A stretch of DNA of 64,000 nucleotides from JAZDFC01 sp043808235 (GCA_043808235.1 JAZDFC010000004.1:124001-188000), one strand, 5' to 3'. Shown: positions 27,061 to 37,720, counted from the first letter of the stretch. The notes: generated by a model from the sequence alone, not told the origin. Numbers and translations: made by a program.

Positions 27061-28013
27061 TTTGCACCTCTTTTTTTGGTGAAGTATTTTTTAACTAAGC
27101 TAATGAACACCACAAATATAATAGATAAACTTAAAAAGAGTATAACCGCGATTAACAGATCATCCTTTTTGACCAAATTCGTCGCAAGGATTTCTTCGTT
27201 ACCATAAGTAAAGTACAGAAAGACCGCAAACAAATTATTTAGAAAATGAAGACTCATTGGTACATAAATAGAATTCGTCATATATGCGCTGAATCCAATG
27301 TAAAGGCCGAGAATAAAGAGAGCCGGCAAGCCATAAGGACTGAAATGATACAGTGAAAAAAAGAATGCTGTTATGGCAGCCGATAAAAATGGCTTCAACT
27401 TCTGTTCAAAACTGCGCTGGACATATCCCCGGAAAAATGTTTCTTCGCACAAAGCAGGAACAACTGCGACAACGAGAACGATCAATATTCCTTCGACAGG
27501 GGAACTAACATTCATCAGACTTTCATACGTTTCTTCAAGAAGTGAATCCATTTGGTCGAATAGTACTTTTATTTCATTGAAGAAGGAAGACCACTCGGAA
27601 ATCTTCTCAATAAAATAATTCTGTAAATATAAATAGCTGTGCATTAAAGGGGTTAGTATAACCAATCCCAAAACAAATATTACTATATCCATAAGTTTAG
27701 CCGGGTAAAACCTAAGGACATTTGTAACATTTATGTAAAATAGTTTTGCTAATAAGATGGTGGGGAATAGTATAAATAAAATCTGACCTCCCATCGTCAT
27801 CAGTCGGAGTGCATTTATGTCTGCGTTATTCAAATCCATTCCGAAGATTAAATAAGTAACGAGACTCCCTCCAATCTGGTATAGAATAAATATTCCTATT
27901 AGTCCAAAGAAAGCGGCGCCAATGGGTGAAATTACCGGCTTAAGACCGGGCCCTTGACCGGGTGCCCCGTCTTCCTGTTTGGAGAGATTATCATTGTAAT
28001 TGTCGGAATTCAT
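27057..28013 (-). CDS. CPBP-family intramembrane metalloprotease
   Basis: The 318-residue membrane protein has a soluble N-terminal tail of about 30 residues rich in Asn, Asp and Gly, and about eight membrane helices. The three CPBP (Abi) motifs are visible: ALCEETFFRGYVQRSFE with the EExxxR signature near 195, FSLYHFSPYGLP near 228 with the motif-2 His, and a late MSLHFLNNLFA with the motif-3 His. Family members are intramembrane proteases related to Rce1 and are found in peptide maturation or immunity. Here it lies with cdsA and DUF2007, and no peptide precursor is near. The fold is firm, the substrate is unknown. Confidence 0.9.
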   Translation of the reverse strand: MNSDNYNDNLSKQEDGAPGQGPGLKPVISPIGAAFFGLIGIFILYQIGGSLVTYLIFGMDLNNADINALRLMTMGGQILFILFPTILLAKLFYINVTNVLRFYPAKLMDIVIFVLGLVILTPLMHSYLYLQNYFIEKISEWSSFFNEIKVLFDQMDSLLEETYESLMNVSSPVEGILIVLVVAVVPALCEETFFRGYVQRSFEQKLKPFLSAAITAFFFSLYHFSPYGLPALFILGLYIGFSAYMTNSIYVPMSLHFLNNLFAVFLYFTYGNEEILATNLVKKDDLLIAVILFLSLSIIFVVFISLVKKYFTKKRGAK

Positions 28014-28085
28014 ACAATGAGAAGTTACAAAAAAGGATGTTTATATGCTAAACAATGATTGGTAGAAAAAAGTCAGTTTTAAAAA

Positions 28086-28871
28086 TTATCTTTTCGAAGT
28101 CAACTTTCCAGGCAATCCCTCGTAATATTTAAGTTCAGCATCAATGGAACCGATTATAATTTTTGTTTTTACTTTAACCGGCATTTTTATTGTGTCGTCA
28201 GTCAGCCAGATAATTATGTCGCCATCATGTTTGAATAATCCACCTTCTTTAACTAACGGTTCCACAATAATACAGTCGAATGTACCGGCTTCAACGCTTA
28301 TTCTTTCTTTGCCCCTGTAAACAATATCAAGCGGATAGACTTTATCTTTGTAAAAATTTTCAAGATGGAATTTGTCTCCTGGTTTCATTTTCGAAAAATC
28401 AAAAGTACGGGTTACATAGAATGCCGAAACAATATCGTTAACGTATTTGGGGATATCGTAACTTCCTTCGGATGTTTTCGCTTTACCTTTTCTTTGATCA
28501 AAAAAGGCAGAGAAATCTCTTGTATATCCTCCTTCGCGAATATGCTGTTCGAATCGCCATGGGAAAAGTCCTTCGGCATCAATATACGTTTCGTATCTAT
28601 CGCGGACTTTATACACAATATCGAAGCTCGGAACGGAATTTACTTTGAATGTAACATGGAATGCATCGCGTCCACTGATCTTTTTCATCTCCGGAATAGC
28701 CATCTCGGCAATACCGGCAGTGATAAATCCATAGTTAAGATTAAATATTAATTTCTCGCCGACTTTGAAAGATTTATTTTCGATAACTCGAAAATCTTTT
28801 ACGCCGGTATCTTTATGGCCAGACTGCGCAAACAATCCTATAATTAAAATCATCATTTTTAGTGTGAGCAT
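28086..28871 (-). CDS. DUF3108 domain-containing secreted protein
   Basis: The 261-residue protein has an N-terminal signal segment (MMILIIGLFAQ) and then the DUF3108 pattern: FKVGEKLIFNLNYGFITAGIAEMAI near 30-55, YKVRDRYETYIDAEGLFPWRFEQHIREGGY in the middle, and PVKVKTKIIIGSIDAEL near the end. Members are beta-rich exported proteins of unknown role, common in Bacteroidota and Proteobacteria. It lies 13 bp after the family 9 glycosyltransferase gene, so an envelope or polysaccharide-linked role is possible but not shown. Confidence 0.85.
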   Translation of the reverse strand: MLTLKMMILIIGLFAQSGHKDTGVKDFRVIENKSFKVGEKLIFNLNYGFITAGIAEMAIPEMKKISGRDAFHVTFKVNSVPSFDIVYKVRDRYETYIDAEGLFPWRFEQHIREGGYTRDFSAFFDQRKGKAKTSEGSYDIPKYVNDIVSAFYVTRTFDFSKMKPGDKFHLENFYKDKVYPLDIVYRGKERISVEAGTFDCIIVEPLVKEGGLFKHDGDIIIWLTDDTIKMPVKVKTKIIIGSIDAELKYYEGLPGKLTSKR

Positions 28872-28884
28872 TTTATCTATTCCC

Positions 28885-29919
28885 CTAAGACAATTTAGAA
28901 AATATTTCTTTCACTTTTTCAAATACCTTATTAACATCGATGCTGTTCATACAATCAAGTTTTTGACATTGTTTCCGTGTGCAATTTTCACACAGTATCG
29001 TTGGCGAGAATATATGTTTCTTTTTTGTATATGGTCCCCATCTCGTTACGGAACACGCCTTGATTTTGGGATAAAAGCCAATTACATTTTTACCGAGCGC
29101 AGCAGCAATATGAATTGGTCCCGTTGAATTGGCTATTAACAGATCAGCATTTTTTATAAGAACAATTAATTCGCCTAAATTTAGTAAACCTGCGAAATTA
29201 TGTGCATCAATATTCTTTGAAAGATAGCCACAAATTTCTTTTTCCTTTGATGAACCTGTGACTATTATATTAACGTTCAACTGCTGTGCCACCATTTCTG
29301 CAAGCTGTTTAAATTTAGAAATTGGCAGATCAATTGCACTTCCTGAACTGCCAGGATGAATTATGATTGTCGGGAGGCCGCTGTTCAATTTTTGATTTTT
29401 TAGCAATGACGAAATATACTGTTCGTTTTTATCCTCGGTTTGTATGTTAAATGATACATTGCTCTCGTCCGGTGCGAAGTCAATGCCCATACCTTTCAAT
29501 AAACGAACGTTGTGATCTAATTCGTGCTTAGTCCCGTATTTTCTGTGCTCATTAATTCTTCTGTTAAATAGAAATGAATACCATCTGTAACCGGTTCCAA
29601 CACGTATTTTTATTTTTGAAAATAATAGTATTAAGGATAAAATAAAACTCGGAGATACACATAAAACCACATCGAAATTATTGTTCGCAATTTCCCTCAG
29701 ATTATCTCCAAATAAAATCTTTCCGTTCCTCTGCTTTAATAAAATTATTTTATCAACGAATGGATGATCATAAAACAAATCTTTTGTGTACTCGCGTATA
29801 AAGAAAGTGATTTTTGATTGCGGATAAAATTTTTTAATTATTTCGGCAAGCGGAATCGTAAGAATTACATCGCCGATGCGATCGGTTCTTACGATAAGTA
29901 TGTTTTTTGGCGTAATCAT
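28885..29919 (-). CDS. Glycosyltransferase family 9 (heptosyltransferase-like)
   Basis: The 344-residue protein begins with the GT9 pattern NILIVRTDRIGDVILTIPLAEIIKKFYP (the RIGD donor-side motif) and has a second Rossmann half with IIIHPGSSGSAIDLP, then NADLLIANSTGPIHIAAALGKNVIGFYP, which contains the typical STGPIHIA acceptor/donor loop. GT9 enzymes add heptose or related sugars to lipopolysaccharide core in the cytoplasm. An unusual CENCTRKQCQKLDC cluster of four Cys is found near residues 317-330, perhaps binding metal. It overlaps the glycosylase gene by 4 bp. The exact sugar is not known. Confidence 0.9.
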   Translation of the reverse strand: MITPKNILIVRTDRIGDVILTIPLAEIIKKFYPQSKITFFIREYTKDLFYDHPFVDKIILLKQRNGKILFGDNLREIANNNFDVVLCVSPSFILSLILLFSKIKIRVGTGYRWYSFLFNRRINEHRKYGTKHELDHNVRLLKGMGIDFAPDESNVSFNIQTEDKNEQYISSLLKNQKLNSGLPTIIIHPGSSGSAIDLPISKFKQLAEMVAQQLNVNIIVTGSSKEKEICGYLSKNIDAHNFAGLLNLGELIVLIKNADLLIANSTGPIHIAAALGKNVIGFYPKIKACSVTRWGPYTKKKHIFSPTILCENCTRKQCQKLDCMNSIDVNKVFEKVKEIFSKLS

Positions 29920-30530
29920 TTCCTCGAAACATAAGGATTATTTTTAATATAAAAACGCCACGGCAAGTCAATAGATTTTCTAATTCCAATTCTATTTGTA
30001 GTAACAATATTTTGAGAAGGGATTTTTTTTGCGTCAAGTAAAAATATTTCTTCACCAAGCAAATCCGTGCCGTTCGCCTCTCGAGCAAGGCCAAATGCCC
30101 GGCAAATTTTTCCAGGTCCATTTGCAAGATTGATTTTTTCTTTATCGGTGATTTCGTTTCTCCCGTAACGATTCAACGCCATTATTTCAAAACCATCAAT
30201 CGGTTCGATTCCACGCAACAGCACAGCCTGTCCTTCGTATTGCGTGCCTGTTACAATATTTGCGCAGAAATGAACTCCGTATGTAAAATAAACATATAAC
30301 AAACCACCGGACTCAAACATGATTTCGTTGCGTTTCGTTTTTCCTATGTACGAATGAGATGCTTCGTCAATATTGCCGTCGTATGCCTCCACTTCTACAA
30401 TTTTCCCGGAAAGAATTTTACCATTTAAAATCCTAATGAAAATTTTGCCAAGCAAATCATGCGCAACTTGTATTACATAGCGGTTATAAAATTTCTTTGG
30501 TAATTTTTTAGTTGGTTCGAATGAGATCAT
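29916..30530 (-). CDS. DNA-3-methyladenine glycosylase (AAG/MPG family)
   Basis: This base-excision repair enzyme, related to human AAG, has 204 residues of normal length. Recognised features are LLGKIFIRILNGKILSGKIVEVEAYDG (the Glu in EVEAY is the catalytic general base), DEASHSYIGKTKRN, LLYVYFTYGVHFCANIVTG, AVLLRGIEPI, and NLANGPGKICRAFGL near 135-150. It removes alkylated and deaminated purines from DNA. It is placed between a TPR protein gene (12 bp gap) and the GT9 gene (4-bp overlap), an unusual mix of repair and envelope genes in one transcript. The assignment is firm. Confidence 0.95.
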   Translation of the reverse strand: MISFEPTKKLPKKFYNRYVIQVAHDLLGKIFIRILNGKILSGKIVEVEAYDGNIDEASHSYIGKTKRNEIMFESGGLLYVYFTYGVHFCANIVTGTQYEGQAVLLRGIEPIDGFEIMALNRYGRNEITDKEKINLANGPGKICRAFGLAREANGTDLLGEEIFLLDAKKIPSQNIVTTNRIGIRKSIDLPWRFYIKNNPYVSRK

Positions 30531-30542
30531 TCAAAATGAAGG

Positions 30543-31261
30543 TTATGTTTTGGGATTATCCGACAATTTCTGTTTTTCTATTTGCCGATTAATATCGTCA
30601 ATTTTTCGTCTGAAGAAATCAGCTTTTTCCGGCTGCGTATGAGTTAATTTTTCATAGATTGATTTTGCTTCAGGCAAATTACCTTGTGCATAATAAATTC
30701 CTGCTAAAGTTTCGGATACTATCACCTGTTCATTGAATCCAAAATCGCCGATGTTTGGTTCGTCAGCAATTTCACTGCTTAGGATTGGCATTTTAGCTTT
30801 TCTTAATTTATCTGCTAAACTGCTTAATTCATTTATCCCGGATTCGTCTTCCTGTCTTTTTGCATTCAGATCAGGTTTGTTCGAAATATTCTCGAGAACT
30901 CCCTCGGGGAAAAATGCCTTCCTGCGACTTACCGATAAATCAGTGACCGACTTTTTAATTTCCTCAATTTCGGTTAAATAGAATTCCAAGGTTTCATCAG
31001 ATTCAATAATTTCGCAGCCGAGTTTAACTTGCTCTTTGGCTTCGCTAATTCTGCCGCCAAGAGCTAATGCTTTTGAATAAATGAAATATGCTGTTGGATA
31101 TTCGGGAAATTTTTTCATTCCCCATTCAAGAATTTCGATGGAGCGGTGAATGTTGTTTTTCTCAATCTCGGCTGCAGCTACTCTTGCAAACAGTGGCGAA
31201 TTATGATCAAACTCGTAAATCAGAGCTATTTTGTCTGCAGCCGGATCTTTTGAAGCTATTT

Positions 31262-31265
<4 letters not shown>
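30543..31265 (-). CDS. TPR protein, unknown role
   Basis: The frame opens at an ATG at 31319, which would overlap the glycosyltransferase gene by 58 bp. A TTG at 31265 overlaps that gene's TGA stop as TTGA, the same junction used by the SPOR-metallo-hydrolase pair, and is preferred here (240 residues). Early helices (FARVAAAEIEKNNIHRSIEILEWGMKKFPEYPTAYFIYSKAL) and a final unit (VSETLAGIYYAQGNLPEAKSIYEKLTHTQPEKADFF) are clear TPR hairpins. A charged linker lies between. There is no signal peptide, so it is probably a cytoplasmic scaffold. Partner and function are unknown; start choice is uncertain. Confidence 0.75.
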
Positions 31266-32731
<1,466 letters not shown>

Positions 32732-32874
32732 TTTAACAACTCAAAATAGTTAAGAAAAATTTACCCTAAACCTACCGGGGAAAAATTTTAAATAATTTCG
32801 ATAAGTATAGGGCTTTTTGCATCCCAAAATTATCAAAAGAATAAATCAATTCAAAGGCAGATATTACTGCTGTA

Positions 32875-33405
32875 TTACCAGTTTGAAACAACCGCAAGGA
32901 GAATATCTTCCGTTAATTTCTTCACTGCTTCCTCTATTGCCGCTTGCCTGGCTGTGATAATATCATCATCGGTGCTGTATTCGCCATAATTTGAGTAGGA
33001 TTCCTCAAGTAATGTGGTTTTTTTAACCAAATCCCGGTATAAAATTTTTACTGAAATGGTGATTTTTCTCCGGGAAATATTTTCTCCTTCTACTCCTGTA
33101 CCAACTACAGCCGGTGCATCATTCATTGATGTAATGGTGCATTCGAGAAGTGCATCAGCATTAACTTTATCGGCGACAAGCAAGGTATTATCATCAATGA
33201 ATTTTTGAATTAGCATATTCGTAAAATCATCATTCAAATCCGGCTCGCCCGATCCGCTCCGGTCACTCGCAATCGGAATAGCTATCGAATTTAAATGGCT
33301 TGGGACGGAAGCGCCTGTAAATGAGTAACTACAACTGATGATATATATAGATGAAATCGCGATAAGAAAAAAGGCTATCAAATTTTTAATGTATATCATA
33401 TTCAT
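32875..33405 (-). CDS. LptE-like lipopolysaccharide-assembly lipoprotein
   Basis: The 176-residue protein has a signal peptide with a lipobox-like IISC at about residues 22-25, so it is probably lipid-anchored. The mature part shows YSFTGASVPSHLNSIAIPI, then LLECTITSMNDAP and RRKITISVKILYRDL, the pattern of the Bacteroidota LptE family. LptE plugs the LptD barrel in the outer membrane and helps deliver lipopolysaccharide. Its start overlaps the sigma-54 activator stop by 20 bp, a neighbourhood also known from other Bacteroidota-group genomes with miaB nearby. The family is likely; function by analogy. Confidence 0.82.
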   Translation of the reverse strand: MNMIYIKNLIAFFLIAISSIYIISCSYSFTGASVPSHLNSIAIPIASDRSGSGEPDLNDDFTNMLIQKFIDDNTLLVADKVNADALLECTITSMNDAPAVVGTGVEGENISRRKITISVKILYRDLVKKTTLLEESYSNYGEYSTDDDIITARQAAIEEAVKKLTEDILLAVVSNW

Positions 33406-34495
33406 TCAGCTTCCTATAAAAAGTTCTTTCGGTCATGTTTAATAATTTTGCAGCCTTGCGCTTATTCCATTTTGTAAAAACAAGCGCATTATAAATCGCA
33501 TCTCTCTCCATTTTTTCCATCGGAACAACTTCTTTTATCTGCGAAGGATTAATAACAGAATTTTCAAATTCCTGCTCCGTTCTTGCCGCAATTCTTTTTA
33601 ATTCCTTCAAATCGTTTTTTATATCGATCAATGCATGGAATATCATCTCCCTTTCAATCGATTCCGCCGAACGGTTCAATGGAATTGGAAGATTTCTATT
33701 CTCATGGAAAATAGAATCGTAAGTAAGCAGAGCATTAAATGAAGCAGGCGTAAGTATCCCGTCTTTGCTAAGTGCAACGGCACTCTCAATCACATTTTTT
33801 AATTCCCGGATATTACCGGGCCAGCTGTAATTTATCAATAATTCATAGGCTTCGGATGTAATCTTGGGCTGGGGAATATTATTTTCTTCCGAGTATTTTT
33901 TGATGAAATGATCGGCAAGCATCGTAATATCTTCAATCCTGCTTCGCAAAGGAGGAATAAAAATAGTAACTGCTTTCAATCTGAAGTACAGATCTTTCCG
34001 GAATCTTTTTGCATCGACCTCGCGCTGTAAGTCTTTGTTAGTTGCTGCGATTATACGCACGTCCACCTTTGTTACAGTCTCGCTGCCGATTCGCATAAAC
34101 TCTTTCGTTTCGAGCACCCGTAATAATTTTACCTGTGTGGTCAACGGCATCTCTGCAATTTCGTCAAGGAATAATGTGCCATTGTTAGCAATTTCAAAAT
34201 ATCCTTTTCGATCATCAACGGCGCCGGTAAACGATCCGCGTTTGTGACCGAATAATTCGCTTTCGAGCAAACCTTCCGGAATGGCGCCGCAATTAACGCT
34301 AACTAATCTGTTACCGCTTCGTCTGCTCGATTCATGGATAGCACGGGCAAATACTTCTTTACCGACTCCGCTTTCACCGAAAATCAAAACCGAGATGTCG
34401 GAGGTGGAAATTTGATCAGTAATGTCGATGAGATCTTTTATCTCTTTCGATTTACCAATGATGCCGTATTTTTTCTTAAATTCTTCAGTCGTCAT
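33386..34495 (-). CDS. Sigma-54-dependent activator without sensor domain
   Basis: The 369-residue AAA+ activator starts almost directly with the ATPase domain (about 12-250). Walker A GESGVGKE is found near 40 and a sigma-54 contact loop GSFTGA near 93, a variant of the usual GAFTGA. Walker B is TLFLDEIAEM, followed by DVRIIAATNKDL and the RFRKDLYFRL Arg finger. A C-terminal Fis-type helix-turn-helix (about 330-365: NKRKAAKLLNMTERTFYRKL) binds DNA. There is no receiver, PAS or GAF domain, so control must come from abundance or a partner. It lies in a set with miaB, SPOR and LptE-like genes. The target promoters are unknown. Confidence 0.94.
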   Translation of the reverse strand: MTTEEFKKKYGIIGKSKEIKDLIDITDQISTSDISVLIFGESGVGKEVFARAIHESSRRSGNRLVSVNCGAIPEGLLESELFGHKRGSFTGAVDDRKGYFEIANNGTLFLDEIAEMPLTTQVKLLRVLETKEFMRIGSETVTKVDVRIIAATNKDLQREVDAKRFRKDLYFRLKAVTIFIPPLRSRIEDITMLADHFIKKYSEENNIPQPKITSEAYELLINYSWPGNIRELKNVIESAVALSKDGILTPASFNALLTYDSIFHENRNLPIPLNRSAESIEREMIFHALIDIKNDLKELKRIAARTEQEFENSVINPSQIKEVVPMEKMERDAIYNALVFTKWNKRKAAKLLNMTERTFYRKLNEYDIH

Positions 34496-34585
34496 ATTTT
34501 TGATGATGTCCCAAGAGTACCGGTTTAAAAATATATAAAATTTGAGAATTTATGAACCGGCTTATTGGTGAGTCTGAAATAAAAT

Positions 34586-35371
34586 TTATAAGTCTATTTT
34601 AAATCCGTCGTATGTCTGTATGACTTTTTTCTGATCTTGTAAATCTAATTTCGAAAACCAACTTGATATTTTGATTTCATCCGAAGAGTCGATATGTGTG
34701 AGTAAAAGTTTTTTCGGTTTTAATTTTTTGTAAGCAGTGTAAATATCTTCCATTTGCAGGTGAGTAGTCTCGGTAATGAGCAAATCAATTTTTTCTTTTG
34801 GGAACAGATACAAATCTTCTTTAGCGCCGATATCGGATGTGTAAAATATTTTATGATCGCCTTGCTCGATTAAAAGAGAAGAGGAGATAAAATAAACATT
34901 CGATAAGTCTTCAAGAAAATATTTATTGTGGATGTGTTGATTCTGGCGCGGCAACAAAAATAAATTTTGTGCCGCTTCTATTTTTTCATCAAACTCAAAT
35001 GGGGTGATTATCAAATCAAAGTCCAGCGCTTCGGCAAATAAGTAACACGAATTTAAATACGAATTTAATCCGGTAACTAAAAGCATGTGTGTAAATATTT
35101 TTAGGGTGCGGCTCCGATTATTAAGTTTCATCTGTGTTATCAACGATGCTATGCCTCCGAAATGGTCGGCATGATAATGAGTCAAATATATCGAATCGAT
35201 GAAATTGTAATCTATTCCCGCTTCAATCAACGCCCTCGAGACGCTATCGCCTGCGTCAATCAACATTTTATGGTTTTCGGTTTGTAACAATATCGAAGTG
35301 TGATATCTATTTAGATTAGTCTTACCCGAACTTGTCCCGATGAAAAGTATTTCCAATCCTTTCCCCTTCAA
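34586..35371 (-). CDS. Metallo-beta-lactamase-fold hydrolase (RNase Z-like)
   Basis: The 261-residue protein has the metal-binding THYHADHFGG motif near 63-72 (HxHxDH), an earlier DAGDS, an Asp in YTSDIGAKED near 175, and a late LLLTHIDSS His near 226. The outline (FIGTSSGKTNLNRYHTSILL start, then LIDAGDSVSRAL) resembles RNase Z and related phosphodiesterases, though it is shorter than tRNase Z. Its start is a TTG that overlaps the stop of the SPOR gene as TTGA, with an internal AAGGGG just downstream. It probably acts on a nucleic acid or nucleotide; the substrate is not defined. Confidence 0.87.
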   Translation of the reverse strand: MKGKGLEILFIGTSSGKTNLNRYHTSILLQTENHKMLIDAGDSVSRALIEAGIDYNFIDSIYLTHYHADHFGGIASLITQMKLNNRSRTLKIFTHMLLVTGLNSYLNSCYLFAEALDFDLIITPFEFDEKIEAAQNLFLLPRQNQHIHNKYFLEDLSNVYFISSSLLIEQGDHKIFYTSDIGAKEDLYLFPKEKIDLLITETTHLQMEDIYTAYKKLKPKKLLLTHIDSSDEIKISSWFSKLDLQDQKKVIQTYDGFKIDL

Positions 35372-36048
35372 TTTATTGGAACTACGTAACCTTTGATGCT
35401 ATACTTCAGTTGTAAAAGTGAGAGCATGTTGGAAGCGTCGTCTTTTGACTGGAATTGCCCGAAGGTTACAATGTTCAGCATTGTCCCGCCAACTGTTTTC
35501 GCGTAAATCGTTGAGTAGTATCCATCGGTTTCGAATTGTTTTTTTAATTGGTTTGCGTTTGCCATATCGTGAAAAGCTCCGGCTTGGATTGTGAATTTTG
35601 CATATACTACCGGTGGAGTTTGCACAGTTTCGGTTTCAGTTTCCGCACTCTGTATATTTGTCTCTGTCGATTTGATGTAGGGTGAATTGGGGTATTCTGT
35701 TTTTAATTTTTCGATGAGACTTTCGGCTTTGCGGTAGTAACCAAGCGAATAATGATATGAATACATCCGGTACAACGCAGCATCGGCATACTTACTTGTA
35801 GGATGGTTATAATAAATATTCGAATATTTGTTGTAAGCGTCATTTCCGTTTTCCGTCAATACGGCATCAAGGAATAAAACCGATGGGTCTTTAGGGCTTT
35901 TTGCTTTTAAAGTCTGTAGCGCTTCCTTAGCTTTATCGATCTCTCCGCCTTCAATAAGCTGAAGCTGCGGTACAATATCTACTTCCTTTTGCGCAAAGGA
36001 ACAGATATTCAAAAATAATAATGCTGCGACAATAATTTTAATTCGCAT
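35368..36048 (-). CDS. SPOR-domain protein with TPR-like N-terminus
   Basis: The 226-residue secreted protein has a signal peptide ending CSFAQ. Helical TPR-like repeats (about 25-125: EIDKAKEALQTLKAKSPKDPSVLFLDAVL and RKAESLIEKLKTEYPNSPYIKST) are followed by a Thr/Glu-rich linker. A C-terminal SPOR domain (about 148-225: KFTIQAGAFHDMANANQLKKQFE to YSIKGYVVPIN) closes the protein. SPOR domains bind denuded septal peptidoglycan, so a periplasmic role in division or cell-wall remodelling is likely. It lies 5 bp after miaB and 4 bp overlaps the next gene. Confidence 0.88.
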   Translation of the reverse strand: MRIKIIVAALLFLNICSFAQKEVDIVPQLQLIEGGEIDKAKEALQTLKAKSPKDPSVLFLDAVLTENGNDAYNKYSNIYYNHPTSKYADAALYRMYSYHYSLGYYRKAESLIEKLKTEYPNSPYIKSTETNIQSAETETETVQTPPVVYAKFTIQAGAFHDMANANQLKKQFETDGYYSTIYAKTVGGTMLNIVTFGQFQSKDDASNMLSLLQLKYSIKGYVVPIN

Positions 36049-36053
36049 TTATG

Positions 36054-37403
36054 TTAAGCGATTTTTGGAATTCTTTCTGATCTCGGTAAAACTAAACCGA
36101 TCAGTTCACCAAATAATGTTGCCGAGGTTGCGCGATTAATTTTTACTTTTATGTAATCGCCTTCCTTCACATCCGGGTTAAAAGGGAAAACTACAACTTT
36201 GTTTGTATCGGTTCGCCCGGACAAAAACTCATTCGACTTTTTGCTGTATCCTTCAACAAGAACAACTTCTTCTGTCCCAATACTATTGCGATTAACTTCG
36301 AGGGAAATATTCCGCTGAAGATCGATAATCTCGTTCAATCTTTTCAATTTCGTTTCTTCGGGTACATCGTCATTCATTTTAAAAGCTTTTGTTCCTTCAC
36401 GTGGAGAATATTTGAACATGTACGCGCCATCGAAACGCACCTTTTGCAAAACATCAAGCGTGCCCAAATGATCTTCGTATGTCTCGGTTGGAAATCCGGC
36501 AATGATATCTGTTGAGAAACTAATTCCGGGAATGATATTTTTTGCCTTCGCAATTAAATCAAGATAATGCTCGATTGAATAAGTACGGTTCATCAATTCA
36601 AGTATCCGGTTGGAGCCGGACTGAAAAGGCAAATGAATGTAATTGCAAATATTTGAATGCTCTGCAATTGTATATAATAATTTATCCGATAAATCCTGAG
36701 GATGCGAAGTTGTGAATCTAATTCTAACTGCTCTATCAACAACAGCGCATGCCGCAAGCAGATCAGCAAAATCACGGCTATTATCGTTGTATGAATTTAC
36801 ATTCTGACCGAGCAGAGTAACTTCCTTGAAACCTCGCAAAGACAACTGTTCAACTTCATGAACAATCGATTCCAAACTTCGACTCCGTTCTCTGCCGCGT
36901 GTATATGGCACAACACAGAAAGTGCAAAATTTGTCGCATCCGCGCATTACAGAAATCCATGCGGAAATTCCTTCTTCGCGGTATGGAATAATATCATCGT
37001 AGGTTTCAGTACGCGAAAGTTTTACTCCGATTCCTTTCTCGCCTGAATAGGCAGTATCAATAAACTCCGGTAGCCGACGGTATTCATCCGGTCCTACAAC
37101 AATATCAACAATCTTTTTACTTTCAATTAGATCTGTGCGGAGCCTCTCAGCCATACAACCCAAAATCCCAACGAGAGTACCGGGTTTTTTATTTTTGATT
37201 TGTTTGAGATTTCCGAGTCTGCCGTAAATCCGTTGCTCGGCATTATCCCTAACGCTGCATGTATTTAATAAGATAACATCCGCTTCGGAAATTTCTTTGG
37301 TAATATTGTAACCGTTATTCTGTAAAATCCCCATCACCACCTCCGTATCGGCGAGGTTCATTTGACATCCGTAAGTCTCTAAATAAACAGAGCTTTTATT
37401 CAT
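36054..37403 (-). CDS. miaB: tRNA-2-methylthio-N6-dimethylallyladenosine synthase
   Basis: This radical SAM enzyme methylthiolates i6A37 in tRNAs that read UNN codons. The 449 residues show the N-terminal UPF0004 domain with Cys13, Cys49 and Cys83 and the radical SAM cluster Cys156, Cys160 and Cys163 in MRGCDKFCTFCVVPYTRGRERS. They also show LLGQNVNSY, the INRATSATLFGEL TRAM end, and RIRFTTSHPQDLSD. The YGCQMN start and CTFCVVPYTRG distinguish it from RimO, which is also encoded here. It begins the set running to the SPOR, metallo-hydrolase and sigma-54 genes. The assignment is firm. Confidence 0.97.
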   Translation of the reverse strand: MNKSSVYLETYGCQMNLADTEVVMGILQNNGYNITKEISEADVILLNTCSVRDNAEQRIYGRLGNLKQIKNKKPGTLVGILGCMAERLRTDLIESKKIVDIVVGPDEYRRLPEFIDTAYSGEKGIGVKLSRTETYDDIIPYREEGISAWISVMRGCDKFCTFCVVPYTRGRERSRSLESIVHEVEQLSLRGFKEVTLLGQNVNSYNDNSRDFADLLAACAVVDRAVRIRFTTSHPQDLSDKLLYTIAEHSNICNYIHLPFQSGSNRILELMNRTYSIEHYLDLIAKAKNIIPGISFSTDIIAGFPTETYEDHLGTLDVLQKVRFDGAYMFKYSPREGTKAFKMNDDVPEETKLKRLNEIIDLQRNISLEVNRNSIGTEEVVLVEGYSKKSNEFLSGRTDTNKVVVFPFNPDVKEGDYIKVKINRATSATLFGELIGLVLPRSERIPKIA

Positions 37404-37426
37404 AAAAACTATCTTTCTTCAAAAAA

Positions 37427-37576
37427 TTAAAAACGTATTAACAAGTACATAATTATGTTAAAAATGATGAACGCGATAGAAAAATAAACAATATTCAGAG
37501 TTTTCTGGCGTTTTACCTGATCTTTTTGGATATCGCTGTCGGAGTGCGAACTATCCTTTGTAAAAATTCCTAACAT
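37427..37576 (-). CDS. Small single-helix membrane protein
   Basis: A 49-residue frame begins at the ATG at 37576. It has a polar N-terminal half rich in Ser, Asp and Lys (KDSSHSDSDIQKDQVKR) and one membrane helix (about 27-48, LNIVYFSIAFIIFNIIMYLL) ending LIRF. It lies 23 bp before miaB on the same strand. A longer upstream extension of the frame (to 37837) crosses the repeat region and looks non-coding. There is only a weak ribosome site. It could be real but cannot be assigned. Confidence 0.4.
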   Translation of the reverse strand: MLGIFTKDSSHSDSDIQKDQVKRQKTLNIVYFSIAFIIFNIIMYLLIRF

Positions 37577-37648
37577 TAAAAATCCCGTTTTTGATTGTAT
37601 TCGATTTTGCGGTTCGAAAGTTATTAAGATTGAGAGGCAATAACAAGG

Positions 37649-37690
37649 CAGTAGAGGCAGTAGGGAGAAATCAGTAGGGAGTATATAGTA
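37649..37690. repeat. AGTA-phased repeat
   Basis: AGTA recurs at 37650, 37659, 37673, 37680 and 37687 (spacings 9, 14, 7 and 7). This is a looser member of the 7-nt family; its complement (ACTnnnn) resembles the heptads near 9.86 kb. Confidence 0.45.
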
Positions 37691-37720
37691 GGAAGAATGT
37701 TTCGAGTAGCTTATTACTAT

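Noticed and set aside
27057..28013. Abortive-infection (Abi) immunity protein
   Set aside because: CPBP proteases are sometimes called Abi, but neighbours are lipid synthesis and housekeeping genes, with no defence context.
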